Shown: positions 34,676 through 46,270 of the stretch, piece after piece
Layout of the letters: each line of letters starts with the position of its first letter
How positions within the stretch are numbered: the first letter of the stretch is position 1
NCBI GenBank assembly: GCA_016617855.1
Contig: JAECUM010092839.1
Span: 248,001-312,000 of the forward strand
Reading direction: 5' to 3'
DNA length: 64,000 nt
Source: Megalonaias nervosa
Lineage: Eukaryota; Mollusca; Bivalvia; Unionida; Unionidae
Program-made: the position numbers and the translations under genes
Notes under the pieces: generated by a model
Seen by the model: only the letters and a program-made list of their open reading frames with translations
Database searches by the model: none
Told to the model about the DNA's origin: nothing

Positions 34676-36660
34676 GTGAGTATTCTTTGTTTATATTAAT
34701 TTTAGAAAAAAATATTTACTGTGAGAGAAAAGAAACAACATCCACTTAAATAAAAAAAGGACAAAGCCTTTTCTTTTATATATCATTAATACTAACTGTG
34801 ATACAGTAGTTTAAATGCATAATGAAACAGCATTCCAATGTTAGAATTTTCCTTATATGATGTTATTTATGTCATTTTTCACGTTGTGGGTAATATACAT
34901 GAATACATGCCTCGAGCGATATTGTGGGTTCTGTGGTGTTGCAGTATTCAAAGTTTTCTGTAGTTTTCTGCATAGCGTCACCTATCTTGTACTTATCTTA
35001 TATACACTACATCACCATAAGTTATTAGTTCTGCATCACCAAGTGATTTTGGGAAAATATTGGGATTGCTGGTGAGTACACTATTTTAAAAATGCACCCT
35101 GTAAATATCACTGTTTCCAAACATGGCCATACTGCATATTCTCAAATAGAATCTATATCTTTTTAAAATCTATATCACAGTAACAAAAAATCGGTTAACC
35201 AGTTTGTCATCTGATAATGTCCAAAGATGTTATGCAAGAATCAAATCACATGATTGCTGTAGTTGTCAAGAAACAAGAGACTGAATCTATGGTAGCATGT
35301 AAGTCAAAATTTGAAGCATGTTAGTGTTCTTGTTTTCTGGTGGCGTTTGGAATTGACAGGCATTGACTTTACAACTTTGTTGTACATGATTTATTACTTT
35401 TTGTTGGAACACCTAGAGCTGTTTAAATAATCTGTGGTCGACATGAACATAACTTTCATGCTCATGCTGATGGGCCCAATCTCACTGACAGTCCTGGTGC
35501 AACTCCTCCATCACAGGTAGTTACAGATGCATTGCTTCAATTCTCTCAGATAAGGTTCTGTTCTTGGTGGGAACAGGTGGAAGAATGAGGGCCATGGAAG
35601 TATCATTCATTTTTCAAGCTGATTTACACTTTGTGCAAAATATACAATCAAGTTCCCAACACTAAGACAAGTATAAGCCGTCATAAAAATAGTTTTTGGG
35701 TATTACTGTGATATCAGAGTAAATGGAATCTACATGGCATCTGTTTATCGATTGTTTCCCACAATCATCTGATTTAAACTGGAAATTAAATGTTTGTTAA
35801 AAAAGAGCAAAGAACAACAAATAGAAATATATATTGTCTTGAAGGTCAGTATTTTTATTTACTTATTCACAGATCGCAAACTTTAAGACCTGAGACACCA
35901 TAGCACTCTGGTATACACAGTGAAACTTCCCTAAACTGACCCCTGTATAAACCAGCCACCTTCTATAGATTGGATACATATTTTGGTCCCAATTAAGCCA
36001 GTTTAATACAAATGAAACTTATATATGGATCATAATTGCGGGTTCAAACAGTGTCTGGCCAAGACAGTTAATCTGAACATATATTTCTGCAGGATTGGAA
36101 ATAATACCAGTAAAATCCAGTTGACACCAAGACAAAGAAATCTCAGTGATGGCCTTGCAATTTTTCAGCTTCACTGATTATAGTGTAACTCGAAGACTCC
36201 AAGTTCCTTTTATTAGTGTCAATTACTACATCGATTTCCATTTCTTATCCATTTTTTAAAATGAATATAAAAACATACCCATGGAAGTCATGTATTCAAT
36301 TATGACATCATTGAACTGCATCATATATCATGCAATGATATCATCAAACCATCATGTAATGACCTGAGACTACCATAAAAAAGGAAGAAAGTAAAGACAG
36401 CAAATCTGCAGGATTTTTCAGTCACATGGGTGAGAATTAAGTTTCAGTGCACAGTTCTGCCCCATTTGATGTTTAGAGTTATCAAAAATGTTTTTATTAA
36501 GAAACTGGCACATGCATCTTTTTATTTATTTTCAGATGAAATTTGTCTTTAATTACGTGGCTATATATTTGTTAACCAAACATAGGACTGGCATTTTTTT
36601 AGTGTTTCAGAACTGCAAATACCCGGAAATAAAATGATTAAAAAGTATTCATTAAAGAGG
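34676..36660. other. intronic non-coding sequence
   Basis: No exon, SINE head or tandem array recognised over about 2 kb. This is the longest repeat-poor part of the 8.4-kb intron. Confidence 0.45.
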
Positions 36661-36668
36661 ATCATTCT

Positions 36669-36775
36669 CAAGCCTGCCTTGGCGCAGGCTTGATATAATG
36701 ATCACTTTGGTATCTGTGTGAATGTACATCACTTTGGTATCTGTGTGAATGTACATCTGTCTGTCTGTACATACA
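36669..36775. repeat. array head: 9-bp hairpin plus 27-bp perfect duplication
   Basis: CAAGCCTGC (36669-36677) and GCAGGCTTG (36684-36692) form a perfect 9-bp stem with a 6-base loop. Two identical 27-bp copies beginning ATCACTTTGGTATCTGTGTG follow at 36701-36727 and 36728-36754. After these comes 'tctgtctgtctgtacatacatcc', then array family A. Confidence 0.9.
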
Positions 36776-36789
36776 TCCACACCCTGCAT

Positions 36790-37600
36790 TCATCCCCTTA
36801 GGTCTAGCTGGTCCTGAATGAAAAAATAGTGTTGCTCAGACATCCAGAATGGCCATTATGGTGGCCATCTTGAAAATCTTGTTATTGCTACTTCTCCTGA
36901 ATGGATGGTCATATCAACATCGAGGTTTCATTGGAAGACTTCTTATGGGGTCTAATTGGTCCTAAATGAAAGTAGTTCCAATTTTATATCCAATATGGCC
37001 ACGATAGAAGCCATTTTGAAAATCTTAGTATTTCTACTGCTCCTGAATGGAAAAGTCATATTGGCATGGGGTTTTCCTCAGAAGGCTTCTTATGGTGTTT
37101 AGGTGGTCTTAAACACAAATTGTGATGCTTTACTATCCAGTATTGTGGCCACAGCTGCCATCATGAAAATCTTATCACTACTTCTCTTAGATAATAAAGT
37201 CATATCAAACCAGAAGACTCCTTATGATAACTAGTTGGCAGTAAATGAAAATGGTTCCAATATGACATCCAGTATGACCATCATGGCAGCCATGTTAAAA
37301 AGCTTGTTGCTGCTACTCCTCCTAAATGGAAAGACATATCAGCATAAGGTTTTCACCAAAAGACTAGTTATGATGTATATTTGGTCCTGAGTAAAAATTG
37401 TGCTAATCCGACATCAAATATGACTGCCACAATGAACATATTGAAAATCTTTTCAATAATTTTACTAAGATGGTCATATCAACATGGGGTATTTACCAAA
37501 AGTCTTCTATATGTCTGGTTTGGCCTAAATGAAAATCGTAGTTTTTTGAGCCATTATGGCTGCCATAGTGGCTAATATGAAAATCATGTCAGTCAAGAAT
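36790..37600 (+). repeat. ~145-bp tandem array (family A, second locus)
   Basis: GGTCCTAAATGAAAATGGTT-type blocks occur near 36810, 36957, 37105, 37243, 37384 and 37521. They are followed by 'gacatccaatatggctgcca', 'gaaaatcttgttattgctactcctcc' and 'gtcatatcaacatggggttttcac'. This is the reverse complement of the 590-1665 family. The open frames 37381-37756 are in the array. Confidence 0.85.
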
Positions 37601-38850
37601 ATCAGCAATTGTTTCAACACTCAGCAGTTACAAAAAAGTGGGGTTTTTTTTGTTGAATTCTTGGAAATCCTTTCAGGCTATAGAGCATCGGTTCCTATGA
37701 GAGATTCTTGTTCATATCATGTAACATTTTCAGTTGACTTTTACTCAGTAAATTAAGTGGCTTACTGCATCATTAGACAATTTACAAGAGGCGTAGAAGA
37801 AAACATGTTTCTTCTGTGGGATCTCTTGGAGGTGGTCAAACAGACATGTGTACTGAAATTTCAGTATCTGTGACATTTTCAGATAGATTTAGAATTTGTA
37901 TACAGATGTAGTCAGTGCAGGTAACTATACATAATTATATGACATGTGAAGGATTTAAGTGTTTTGACCCCATAGTCATGGTACAGGTACAGAAAAGGGG
38001 GCAGTAGAGGATCTAAATTGATCAGACAGTGTTAAATTAGGTAGTAAAAAGCAAGAGGGATTATGTGATGTGAGCTATTCAGGTATGTGGTGGATCTAGG
38101 AAGGTTCAGCTTTGAAACATATTGGGTTTGTTTGGCTTGAAAGGACTAGTATTTATGAACCTTAAAGGTACTGCATACAGTTTTGAGTAGAAAATATGCT
38201 TGATTGAATCCCCACCAACATTTTTCAAAATCTGCCCCTTGAAGTAGCAATAATTTAAAATTGGTGACTGGAATTTATTTCTCAAGATTTGTTTCAAACT
38301 ATGGACCACATGAATGATTGCTTTTGTTCTTGAATCAGCAAAATAACAAGTTTTTATAAAATCTACAGAGAAATTTAAATAAGATAAATCATGGCATCAA
38401 GTATTGTTTGCGGTTGAGGAATAAGAACTGGAGATTAGTACTGACCATAAACCCAATTTAATGGGATTTTGTCCCTAAAGAGGTTGGTTGTCATACCTTA
38501 CAAATTAAATATGACATGTTTTCATACATTTTGCATAAATTAACTCTTGAGTTTCTTCAGAATTCCCCAGAAATGAAATAATTGAGCATTTTCAACTTCC
38601 AGAAAGAATTAAAATGAATATTTTGTGTATTTTTTTAATTTTAGAAGTTTTTTTTCCCCCGACTTTAAAAGAATATTTACTTTAGAGCACAAGGGAGTAT
38701 CTTTAAATTCTCCAGAGAACATTGTTACACAATTATGTCATACCTATACTCATCTGTGCACCATTCAAAACATGTATACTTCTGGAACATATAGTTCAAA
38801 GTGGGATTTTCATATTTATTATGTTTATGGTCATTAAAAAATCCACTAAG
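37601..38850. other. intronic non-coding sequence
   Basis: No exon or repeat recognised. Confidence 0.4.
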
Positions 38851-38945
38851 ACCAACAGTGTAATCAGTTTAGCTCATTTGATAGAGTGATTAATGTATTC
38901 ACCAGCAGTCTCAAGTTTGAATCCCATGTAAGATGTATTTTTTTA
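38851..38945 (+). mobile_element. tRNA-related SINE head
   Basis: A-box-like TAGCTCATTTGATAGAGTG starts at 38870 and a B-box-like GTTTGAATCC lies at 38915-38924, at tRNA-like spacing. There is no pairing acceptor stem and no SINE body with the 'ggcactt' motif, so it is probably a fragment of a tRNA-derived SINE rather than a gene. Confidence 0.6.
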
Positions 38946-39126
38946 TTCACTCTCTTATTAACTTTTCAGAATCAAATTGAACTGCTTTACCTTTTTTCTA
39001 TGATAAAGAAGCCACTTGTGTTTTTCTGTATATTGTTAAATGATAGTTGAAAAACATCAAGAAAGATATAGCTGCAAGTTCAGTATTTTTGCTGCACCAT
39101 TTGATAGAGTATGTGTAGCAGTACTG

Positions 39127-39774
39127 GAGGCGCTTACCAGTTATTATGTACTTTTGAGAGAATGATGTATGTAAGGTGAAGTTGTTTGCATTTAAAACAT
39201 GCACAGTGGACAGAATGTTGGCATACCTCTATGCTACTTTCATGTAATGTGGCTGACATTTCATTGGATATTGACTTGTGGAAATTGTACATGATCTAAG
39301 CACACTGCTTGCTAAAATGATTGCTCCCTTGTGCTCAAAAATAAGCCTGAATTAGTCTAAAGTACACTATTTTTAGCAGCTATTAAAATAGGGAAAATGA
39401 ATTTTGCCAGTCTAGAAAATAACAGCTTCTGAAAGTACAGTGAATGAATTACTAAATATATAAAATGTAAAAACAAGTTACTGGCTCTTTTTTTTCACAA
39501 TTTACCTTTGAAGTTCAGGAAGTGAAAATGACCAAGTGGAGCTAGCAGTTTTTTGAAAGGTGCACATACAGAATAAGGTCAAGCTATACTCTATAACCCA
39601 TATTACACCCATCAATCATACACCAAAATAAAGGGAATTAAAAGTTCTTTGAACAGTACCTAAGCTGTACCAGGTCTTTTTTAAATAGCCAGTATAACCA
39701 GTGAGGAAACCCATGGAAATTCTTTTTCTTTAAAATTCTAACCCTATGCAAAATACGAAACTGTAGAGTGCCAC
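39127..39774. mobile_element. 645-bp MITE, copy 2
   Basis: Aligns along its whole length with 10697-11341 in the same orientation. Examples are GTGGACAGAATGTTGGCATA and 'acccatcaatcatacaccaaaataaagggaattaaaagttctttt', identical or nearly so. The right end, read on the other strand, is GGTGGCACTCTACAGTTT. The left end is diverged ('ggaggcgcttaccagttatt'). The target duplication is unclear here. The open frames 39638-40061 on the - strand cross its end. Confidence 0.75.
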
Positions 39775-40740
39775 CAATTCCTCTCTGTAGTTCTGCAGGG
39801 CTCAAAATGTAAAGAAAAGGTATTCCCTTGATTTTGCCAGTGGTTATCCTTGTCACAAAATAAGAAATGTGTAATATGTTTGGGAGATTTTGAGATCCTA
39901 GAATTGTCTTTATTTTGATATGTAAAGGAATGGGTTGTTTTTGGACTAATTCTGATCTGCATCTCAAAAGACTGCAAGCACTGTATGGTTATTTTCGCAT
40001 CCTGAACTTCTTTTATTTTAAAATCTGATAAGTACAGTTTCAGAAAATAGTAAAATAGCATACATCATACTATTTCAAGTATGTCTTGACAGCCGAAAGG
40101 GAGCAGTCATTTTCATGAGCTGTCTGCTTGATACACTGTACAGTTTAATCAAACATGCATGACAGTCCAAATAGGCAAAAAGACATAAAGTGTATGTTAA
40201 GTTTTGTGAAAGTTGTTGAGCAGACAATATTGCCCTGATATTTCCCCACTTTCAGTGCTATGATTTGTTCTTTAATTTTGTTAAAACTAAATTAAAAAAA
40301 GAATTTTTGCTTTACTTTACTTTCATTTAATGCAACAGTTTTAAATTTAAGTACCAGTAGATTTTGTTTTTACATATTCTGAAGACCTTTAAGTTCACTA
40401 TAAGTAGGTACATTTCAGAAACAATACTGCCTCAAGCGATGTTGTATGAGGAAAATAAGAAAATGCATAATTAGTTGATTTTCATGCACTTCATTAGCCA
40501 ATTAGTGTATTAGCCACAATGTCACGGCTTCAATTCCAATGTCATTCAGAATGTTAATGTATCTTATTACACAGTGTTACACTAATATACTGCATGACTT
40601 TGGAATTAAAGCAGCAAAATTTTGGGTAAACAAAAATGTGAAAGCATATATTCACAATTCAGTGATGAATTTATAATTGAGTCACTTCAATTTCTGTTTG
40701 AATACAGTGTATCTATTAATTTAATGGAAATTACTACTTA
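39775..40740. other. intronic non-coding sequence
   Basis: AT-rich; nothing recognised before the Penelope-like element. Confidence 0.4.
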
Positions 40741-40749
40741 CCTAAAAAA

Positions 40750-42320
40750 TCAAGGCTAAAGGCACCGAAGTGGCACCAACATTTCCTATGCTAGTCTTGG
40801 GGTACTTGGAAGAGATATTATTTGACAGAATGAGGAATAAACATGGAAAAGAATATTGGGGATTATTTGAGAAAAAACTTGACAAGATTTATAGACAACT
40901 GCCTCTTAGCATGGTCTAAACATGTTTCTTTTGAAGAATTCTTCGTGGAATGTAATAACTTACATCAGCTTTAAAATTCACAAAAAAATGAGTTTAACAT
41001 GTATTCATTTCCTGGGTATGCTTGTCAAATATCTGAATCCCATATTTATGCTGATATTTATAGTAAACTAAATAGTACACTTAGCTATCTCAGCTTTAAA
41101 TCTTGTCATCCAAAACATAAAACTTCAAAAGTGAACATTCCTTTTAATCTTGCATCAGGAGTGACAATTTTAAAAGAAGAATATACAAATTAACAGAGAC
41201 TTGCAAAATTACAGCAATATCTTTGCAGGCAAAACTACCGAGAGGAAATTATTGGTCAAGGAATACAAAGAGTGAAAAGAAATGGACTTATCAAGGGAGA
41301 TAACCATGAAAAGATTAACCAATCCTTGAAAGGAATTCTTTTAATTACAATTTATAACCAACAGAACACTAATATCTTCCCAATGGTACAAACATGTGAA
41401 CCATTACTTCCATGTAGTGATAAAATGAGGAACATTTTAGAACAAATGAAAATTTTTAATAGTAGTAATAGACAACTCAAAAAATTTGAAACAAATTCTT
41501 AACAGGTCTAAATTTAACTTCAGTGAAAGAGAGGTCCGGGTAACCAAAAGTTGTATGAGTAGATGCAAAACCTGTTCAAATATAATAGAAGGAAACACAA
41601 ATTTATAATGTGTAAAGGAGGACATGGATTGCAATTAAAAAAAAATATGATTTATGCATTGATATGTGCAAAATGTGAAACCTTTTATATTGGTCAAACA
41701 AAAAAATGAACTAAGAAAGAGAACTACAGTACATAGACATCAAACAAAAAAAAAAAGATCTTGTATTATTAAAAGTTAATTAACAGCTGCATAACTGTTC
41801 AGGAGGAAACTTCAAAGTCCTTCCCTTATGTAAATTATTTACCGATGATGAATATTTAAAAGAAAATAAACTTTATTTCATACACACTCAACAACCAGAT
41901 CTAACAGCTCAAAATAATTATTTAAGATTCTTGAAAAACTAAAACAAGATATTTTGTTCATTGTATCAATACACTGACACATTTTTATGACATGACGATG
42001 GAAAAACAATCTTGGTTGGTTTTATGGACCACACTATAAATTGTATCAATGTATTGACAAACTTTCAGAACTTTATTGAATGCATTTGTCTATTACTTTT
42101 TTTCATTAGGGATTGTGAAGGATTTTTTTATTTGTTTCTTCAGGCTTACAGTTTTTATTTTGGAATGCAAAACAAAAACAATGACCTAAATGACATAATA
42201 ATGATAACAAATTGTTTATTTTCAAAGATATTTTGAAAGTATAATGTATCTTCCTGAAGAGCGACCACGATGATGATGCAAAAGCACTTGAAATAATAAA
42301 GGATGAACATAACTGATATC
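40750..42320 (+). mobile_element. Penelope-like retroelement (RT + GIY-YIG), 5'-truncated and decayed
   Basis: The RT part starts abruptly near 40755 with a text equivalent to the family's 'GT-x-x-APT ... LGYLEE' motif (PTFPMLVLGYLEE). The catalytic motif follows as FIDNC at 40888-40902, where the family has two Asp. Next comes LSYLSFKSCHPKHKTSKVNI (40999-41193 frame), highly typical of Penelope RTs. A Cys-rich linker (CMSRCKTCSNI, about 41550-41585) and a GIY-YIG nuclease core (MIYALICAKCETFYIGQT, 41648-41701) follow. The 3' region has GAAGAGCGACCACGATGATG and AATAAA (42295-42300). Several frameshifts and stops. It lies in the last long intron of the host gene, in the same orientation. Confidence 0.85.
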
Positions 42321-43042
42321 CTGTTAAATTTACAAATTCATTTCTGTATGTGTATTTGTGAGTTGTATGCAACAAATAAGCCTACATAGAGAACTGTGAT
42401 CACAGAATGTGCCACATATCAGGGCCTATGATTGCATAACAGTTCTCAACTTGAAAACTTTAAGTTTTGTTATGTATAAAGTTTCCATGGGGTTTAGTTT
42501 GCATACAGCTTCACAATAATAACATTTGAATGTGACCAAGCTTCCATTCAGTGTATCAGTCCTTTTTCTTACATATAATAAGGTCTGGAAATTTTGATTA
42601 AGTTTTATATATTTTATGTATATGGAGTTAGGTCCTATATTCAGTTGACATTGCACATTCAAATTAAGATTTTTGAAATATTTTTAAATATCCATCTCAT
42701 GGCTTGTATGACAGCAATGAATTACAACTAGAACATTAAACACTAAACGAAAATAAAATTATTTTTGAACACTTAATTTTCTTGACTTGTTTCCAGACTG
42801 AAAAGATTCTTAGGGTTTTAAATGTTAAAATTATGTTTCATCTTTTCTTATATCTCCACCTATGACAAAAATTGCAATGTTATCAGAAAATTGCAACAAA
42901 GACGAATGTAAAATTTCCATTGGAAAAGTCATTTGTTGAAATTTAGTACCAGAAATTGGGGCCAGGATTACAGAGTTGCAAAGCCAGTTTGTTAACCACT
43001 GTTTCATCAAAAACTTAATTTACCCTATGCATCTCATTACAG
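42321..43042. other. intronic non-coding sequence
   Basis: No feature until the acceptor site ('atctcattacag') of the next host exon. Confidence 0.45.
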
Positions 43043-43190
43043 GATTGAAGGGGAGACACAGCGATTGGCTGGTAAAGCCAAAATGGAAAATAAACAAAGA
43101 GTTATTCCCCTTTGTTGGGATGATCAAATTCAAAAGGAAAATGTGAAAGTGATCCAAGCAAGAGAGAATAGAGAAGAGACAACAAGACTG
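43043..43190 (+). CDS. unrecognised host gene, internal exon
   Basis: This 148-bp exon has acceptor tcattacag|GA and donor ACTG|gtaaga. It completes the split Leu codon of the previous exon and ends on a full codon. It encodes IEGETQRLAGKAKMENKQRV, then IPLCWDDQIQKENVKVIQ and ARENREETTRL. The composition is strongly charged and probably helical, consistent with a coiled-coil or linker segment. A - strand open frame over the same bases (43020-43244) is its shadow. Confidence 0.85.
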
Positions 43191-44690
43191 GTAAGAATTA
43201 GCTAGAATTAAAATGACATAAATGCGAATTAGAAAGTGAGACACTCAAAAAGTCGTAGTGAATAGCTTCTTAAATAAACTAGAAGTAAATATTCTCTAAA
43301 TTGTGAAAATGAAAATTAATACAAACCTCTTGTCATAGTAGTAATTAGTGGTTAAACTATTAACTGATGCATCAATACTTTTTCCATATCAATACCCATA
43401 TTGATACAAAAGGTGAAGAACTGATACAAAACTATACTTACACTATACATGTTATTTTAAGTTTCAGCATTTGTCAATAATTATAAGTTGTTTGCCTTTT
43501 TATTCTTTAAGTTGAGAATTCAGTTAAGACAACTGTTACAGTTGTATGCACTCATTTCTGTAAGATTAACAAAAAGAACTATTGACAGCACCAACTTGCA
43601 TTCTACAAATTAACACAACATGGTTTGAACTCTCTTAGTTTGAATCTCTTCTTCCTAACATTTATGTTCTAATTATTTTCATCCCATCAGCCTGTTCAGC
43701 CAGTGATAAGAAATATCAGCATAAAGTTGACATTCCAGACTTGTTCTTTGTGTGTGATTGAAATACTTTACTGATTATTTAATAACCACATTTATACAAA
43801 ACTTTTTTTTTTTTCTTATTGTGTCAACTTAGATTGAAGGCTACAATTCCAGATGTCATGCACTGAAATATGTTACACTCAGATCTGTTTGGTGGTTATT
43901 GTTTGCTGAAGTCGAGGGTAAAACAACAACATTGAGTCAGAACTAGCTGTAGTTTATTAACTGCATGACACACAGTAAGCTTTCAATGAAAACTTGAACC
44001 AAATAGACAGAAAGCAAGTTTATCACAAGACTGGCTCTTGAATGATCTGTAACGTCATACAATGGGGAATAAGTTTGGAACATCTCCTTTTATATTGATA
44101 TCTGTAATCAGCAACTGACCATGCTGACTGGATAAAAAAAAATTAGAACAGAAAATTGGTGAGGGAGAAGATTCCAAAACACAGAAGTTATAGGAAGTTA
44201 ACTTCATTCCAATTAATACTAACCTACCAAGACACACAACCATGCGTCATACTTCCACACATTAATTTCTTCCCACTTAACCAGCTATACATGAAAACCC
44301 AACTGTAACATGGTAGCTGGGATTCATAAATGTTCATTGTGTTGTGTGCTGAAGTTTGGTATAGTGAGTTATGATTCAAATTTGATGAATGTAAGAACAA
44401 CTCAAGATAGTCTCATACTCAGTGTGAAGTAATCATTTTCAGTGTAAAAAAAGTAATTGATTATGATCTGTAAGCTATAGGTTTCTGAAACTTACCTAAT
44501 TTAATTTTATCTGTTTATCAGTTTGGCCAATATTTTGAGTAGTGTGGGGGAACAATGGACATCAAAGTCAGAAACAGGAGCCATGATGTAACAATGTTAT
44601 ATCCAAATTTGTGTTATAGTGAGGCATGTTATAATGGGGTTCCCGAGCACCTATCAGCCTACTATCTGACAATGTACATCCCATCCCAGA
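43191..44690. other. last intron, non-coding
   Basis: A T-homopolymer lies near 43803-43814. The - strand open frame 44055-44243 has no motif. Confidence 0.45.
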
Positions 44691-44696
44691 GATAAC

Positions 44697-44866
44697 AGTG
44701 GGTCTGGTTAGCTTGTTAAACTCACAATCAAACGTGGGGGTTAGAATTTTGCCATCAGATTAGGATGCGTGTGCTGCCATGGTGTGTCCTTGGACAAGGC
44801 ACTTTAATTGTCTGGACATGATATAATCTTCTTGTGTTGATGTGCTGTGAAACACCCAAAACCAGA
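44697..44866 (+). mobile_element. tRNA-derived SINE, same body as the 2.4-kb copy
   Basis: Tail of an A-box-like head (TCTGGTTAGCTTGTTAAAC, 44703-44721), a degenerate B box (about 44737-44752), and the body motif TCCTTGGACAAGGCACTTTA (from 44787). The right end is A-rich (aaacacccaaaaccag). Confidence 0.75.
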
Positions 44867-44998
44867 AACATCCCATCCCACATACTATCCACTCATTACA
44901 AACTTGACATACCTAAATAGTTGCTACATACTCAGAAATATGGTTAGACAAATTATTCACTATAGCGGTAACAAATATTTTTGTCTGTTTTGCTTCAG

Positions 44999-46270
44999 AA
45001 CCTCTGTGAAATGCATCCTGTAGTTTTTATGAAGCTGATCCCAGAAGAAAAGCATGTTCCAAGATTCAAGACTGGCACACGCTACATGGCCATCAATGAT
45101 GATGGTTTTCAAGTTAAACAGAGGAAGAAAGCTGGTCCTGGTGCAGATGGCAAACCTCAAGAGAACAAAATAACAGTCATCACCATTGAACATAGGACTG
45201 AGGAAGAGGAGAAGAAACTCCAGTCAATGACTGTCGATGATGTACTCAAAAAGGGAATTCCAAAGAAAGGAAACCAAAAGACAGGTAGTCAAAGTGGAAA
45301 ATTAGTAAATGCTCAAGACCCTCTGCCAGATCTGGCTACTTTACTATCTCAAGAGTTGCCAAGGGGAAAGGAAAATACTTTCACGTCAAGTAAAGGTAGC
45401 TTAGCAGAGTCATATTCAAGTAGCAGTAGTGTGGAAAATCCTCGGCAGCTTGTGATAAAACCCACACCACCTACATATAGCTTAAAACCGCAGCAAATGG
45501 ATTTAAGTATCACAGCCAGCTTTTCTCATCAGAGTCCCTCACGACCCTCTAGTGAAACTATGCCTCGATCCCCAGTGCCAAATTCCAAATTTGTAAATCA
45601 GAATCGTGTAGGAAGTGGTAAGAGTGCCTCTCGAGGAAGTACAAGGAGTACCTCCTCAAAAACAGCTGCCAAATCCACATCTGGCTCCATGCCAAATGTT
45701 CCTCCATTTAGTGGGAAAATTGAGACAGAGTACATCCAGATATCAGCACCTGTAAAAATTCCAAACCTTGCACCAGTTAAGAAATCAACAGACTATATAA
45801 CACAGTCCATGACAAATGATGTCATTCGCCATGTTAGCCAACAAAACAGGTCTCATTCTGGAGTTGCACAGGTTAAGAAACAGTCAGACTATATGACACA
45901 CTCCATGACAAATGATGTTATTCGCCAACAAAACAGGTCTCACTCAGGAGTTCGTGAACCTCTCCCATCTCCAGAGCCAAATTATCAAGGAGACTCTGGA
46001 GAAATAACACAGCAGAGTCCTCCTCCTACTCCAATCAAACCAATCATGCCATCCCTGTCTATTAATATACCTACAGCAGAAATCTACCCTGAAACAGGGC
46101 TAGAAATGCCACACCAGGGTGAGGTCACTCCTCAAAACCAGAGGGCAAGAAATGCAAGGGATGCTCAGATAGATCAGATAACAGATCTTCTTGTGGATGC
46201 GATAATTGATCCAAGTTCAGAAGAAACCTTGATGGATGAAGAAAAGACAGAAAATCAGATAACTTTATGA
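44999..46270 (+). CDS. unrecognised host gene, terminal coding exon
   Basis: The acceptor is ttgcttcag|AAC; the reading frame continues from 43190 and stops at TGA 46268-46270. It encodes 423 residues (about 222-644 of the visible protein). First comes a conserved-looking block NLCEMHPVVFMKLIPEEKHV, then GTRYMAINDDGFQVKQRKK, then a charged segment (HRTEEEEKKLQSMTVDDVLK). The remainder is Ser/Pro/Thr/Gln-rich and probably disordered, ending in a more hydrophobic QIDQITDLLVDAIIDPSSEE. A duplication of about 30 residues (TDYITQSMTNDVIR / SDYMTHSMTNDVIR) lies at 45776-45952. There is no signal peptide, membrane span or known catalytic motif. An upstream ATG at 44981 lies in the intron and should not be used as a start. 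Likely a cytoplasmic or nuclear scaffold-type protein; function unknown. Confidence 0.95.
   Translation, partial: NLCEMHPVVFMKLIPEEKHVPRFKTGTRYMAINDDGFQVKQRKKAGPGADGKPQENKITVITIEHRTEEEEKKLQSMTVDDVLKKGIPKKGNQKTGSQSGKLVNAQDPLPDLATLLSQELPRGKENTFTSSKGSLAESYSSSSSVENPRQLVIKPTPPTYSLKPQQMDLSITASFSHQSPSRPSSETMPRSPVPNSKFVNQNRVGSGKSASRGSTRSTSSKTAAKSTSGSMPNVPPFSGKIETEYIQISAPVKIPNLAPVKKSTDYITQSMTNDVIRHVSQQNRSHSGVAQVKKQSDYMTHSMTNDVIRQQNRSHSGVREPLPSPEPNYQGDSGEITQQSPPPTPIKPIMPSLSINIPTAEIYPETGLEMPHQGEVTPQNQRARNARDAQIDQITDLLVDAIIDPSSEETLMDEEKTENQITL
45776..45952 (+). repeat. in-frame duplication inside the host gene
   Basis: Two consecutive units, 45776-45865 and 45872-45952 (period 96 bp), share GACAAATGATGT(C/T)ATTCGCC and CAACAAAACAGGTCTCA. 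The second lacks 9 bp, three residues (HVS). The frame is kept in both. Confidence 0.95.

Noticed and set aside
38851..38945. Possible tRNA gene
   Set aside because: A- and B-box-like text at correct spacing, but acceptor and anticodon stems do not pair; a SINE head is more likely.
44981..44998. ATG upstream of the last exon as a translation start
   Set aside because: It lies in the intron (before ttgcttcag|AAC), and the frame joins the upstream exon in phase, so it is a by-product.
45776..45952. CRISPR-like direct repeats
   Set aside because: Only two units inside a coding exon of a eukaryotic gene; no spacers or cas genes.
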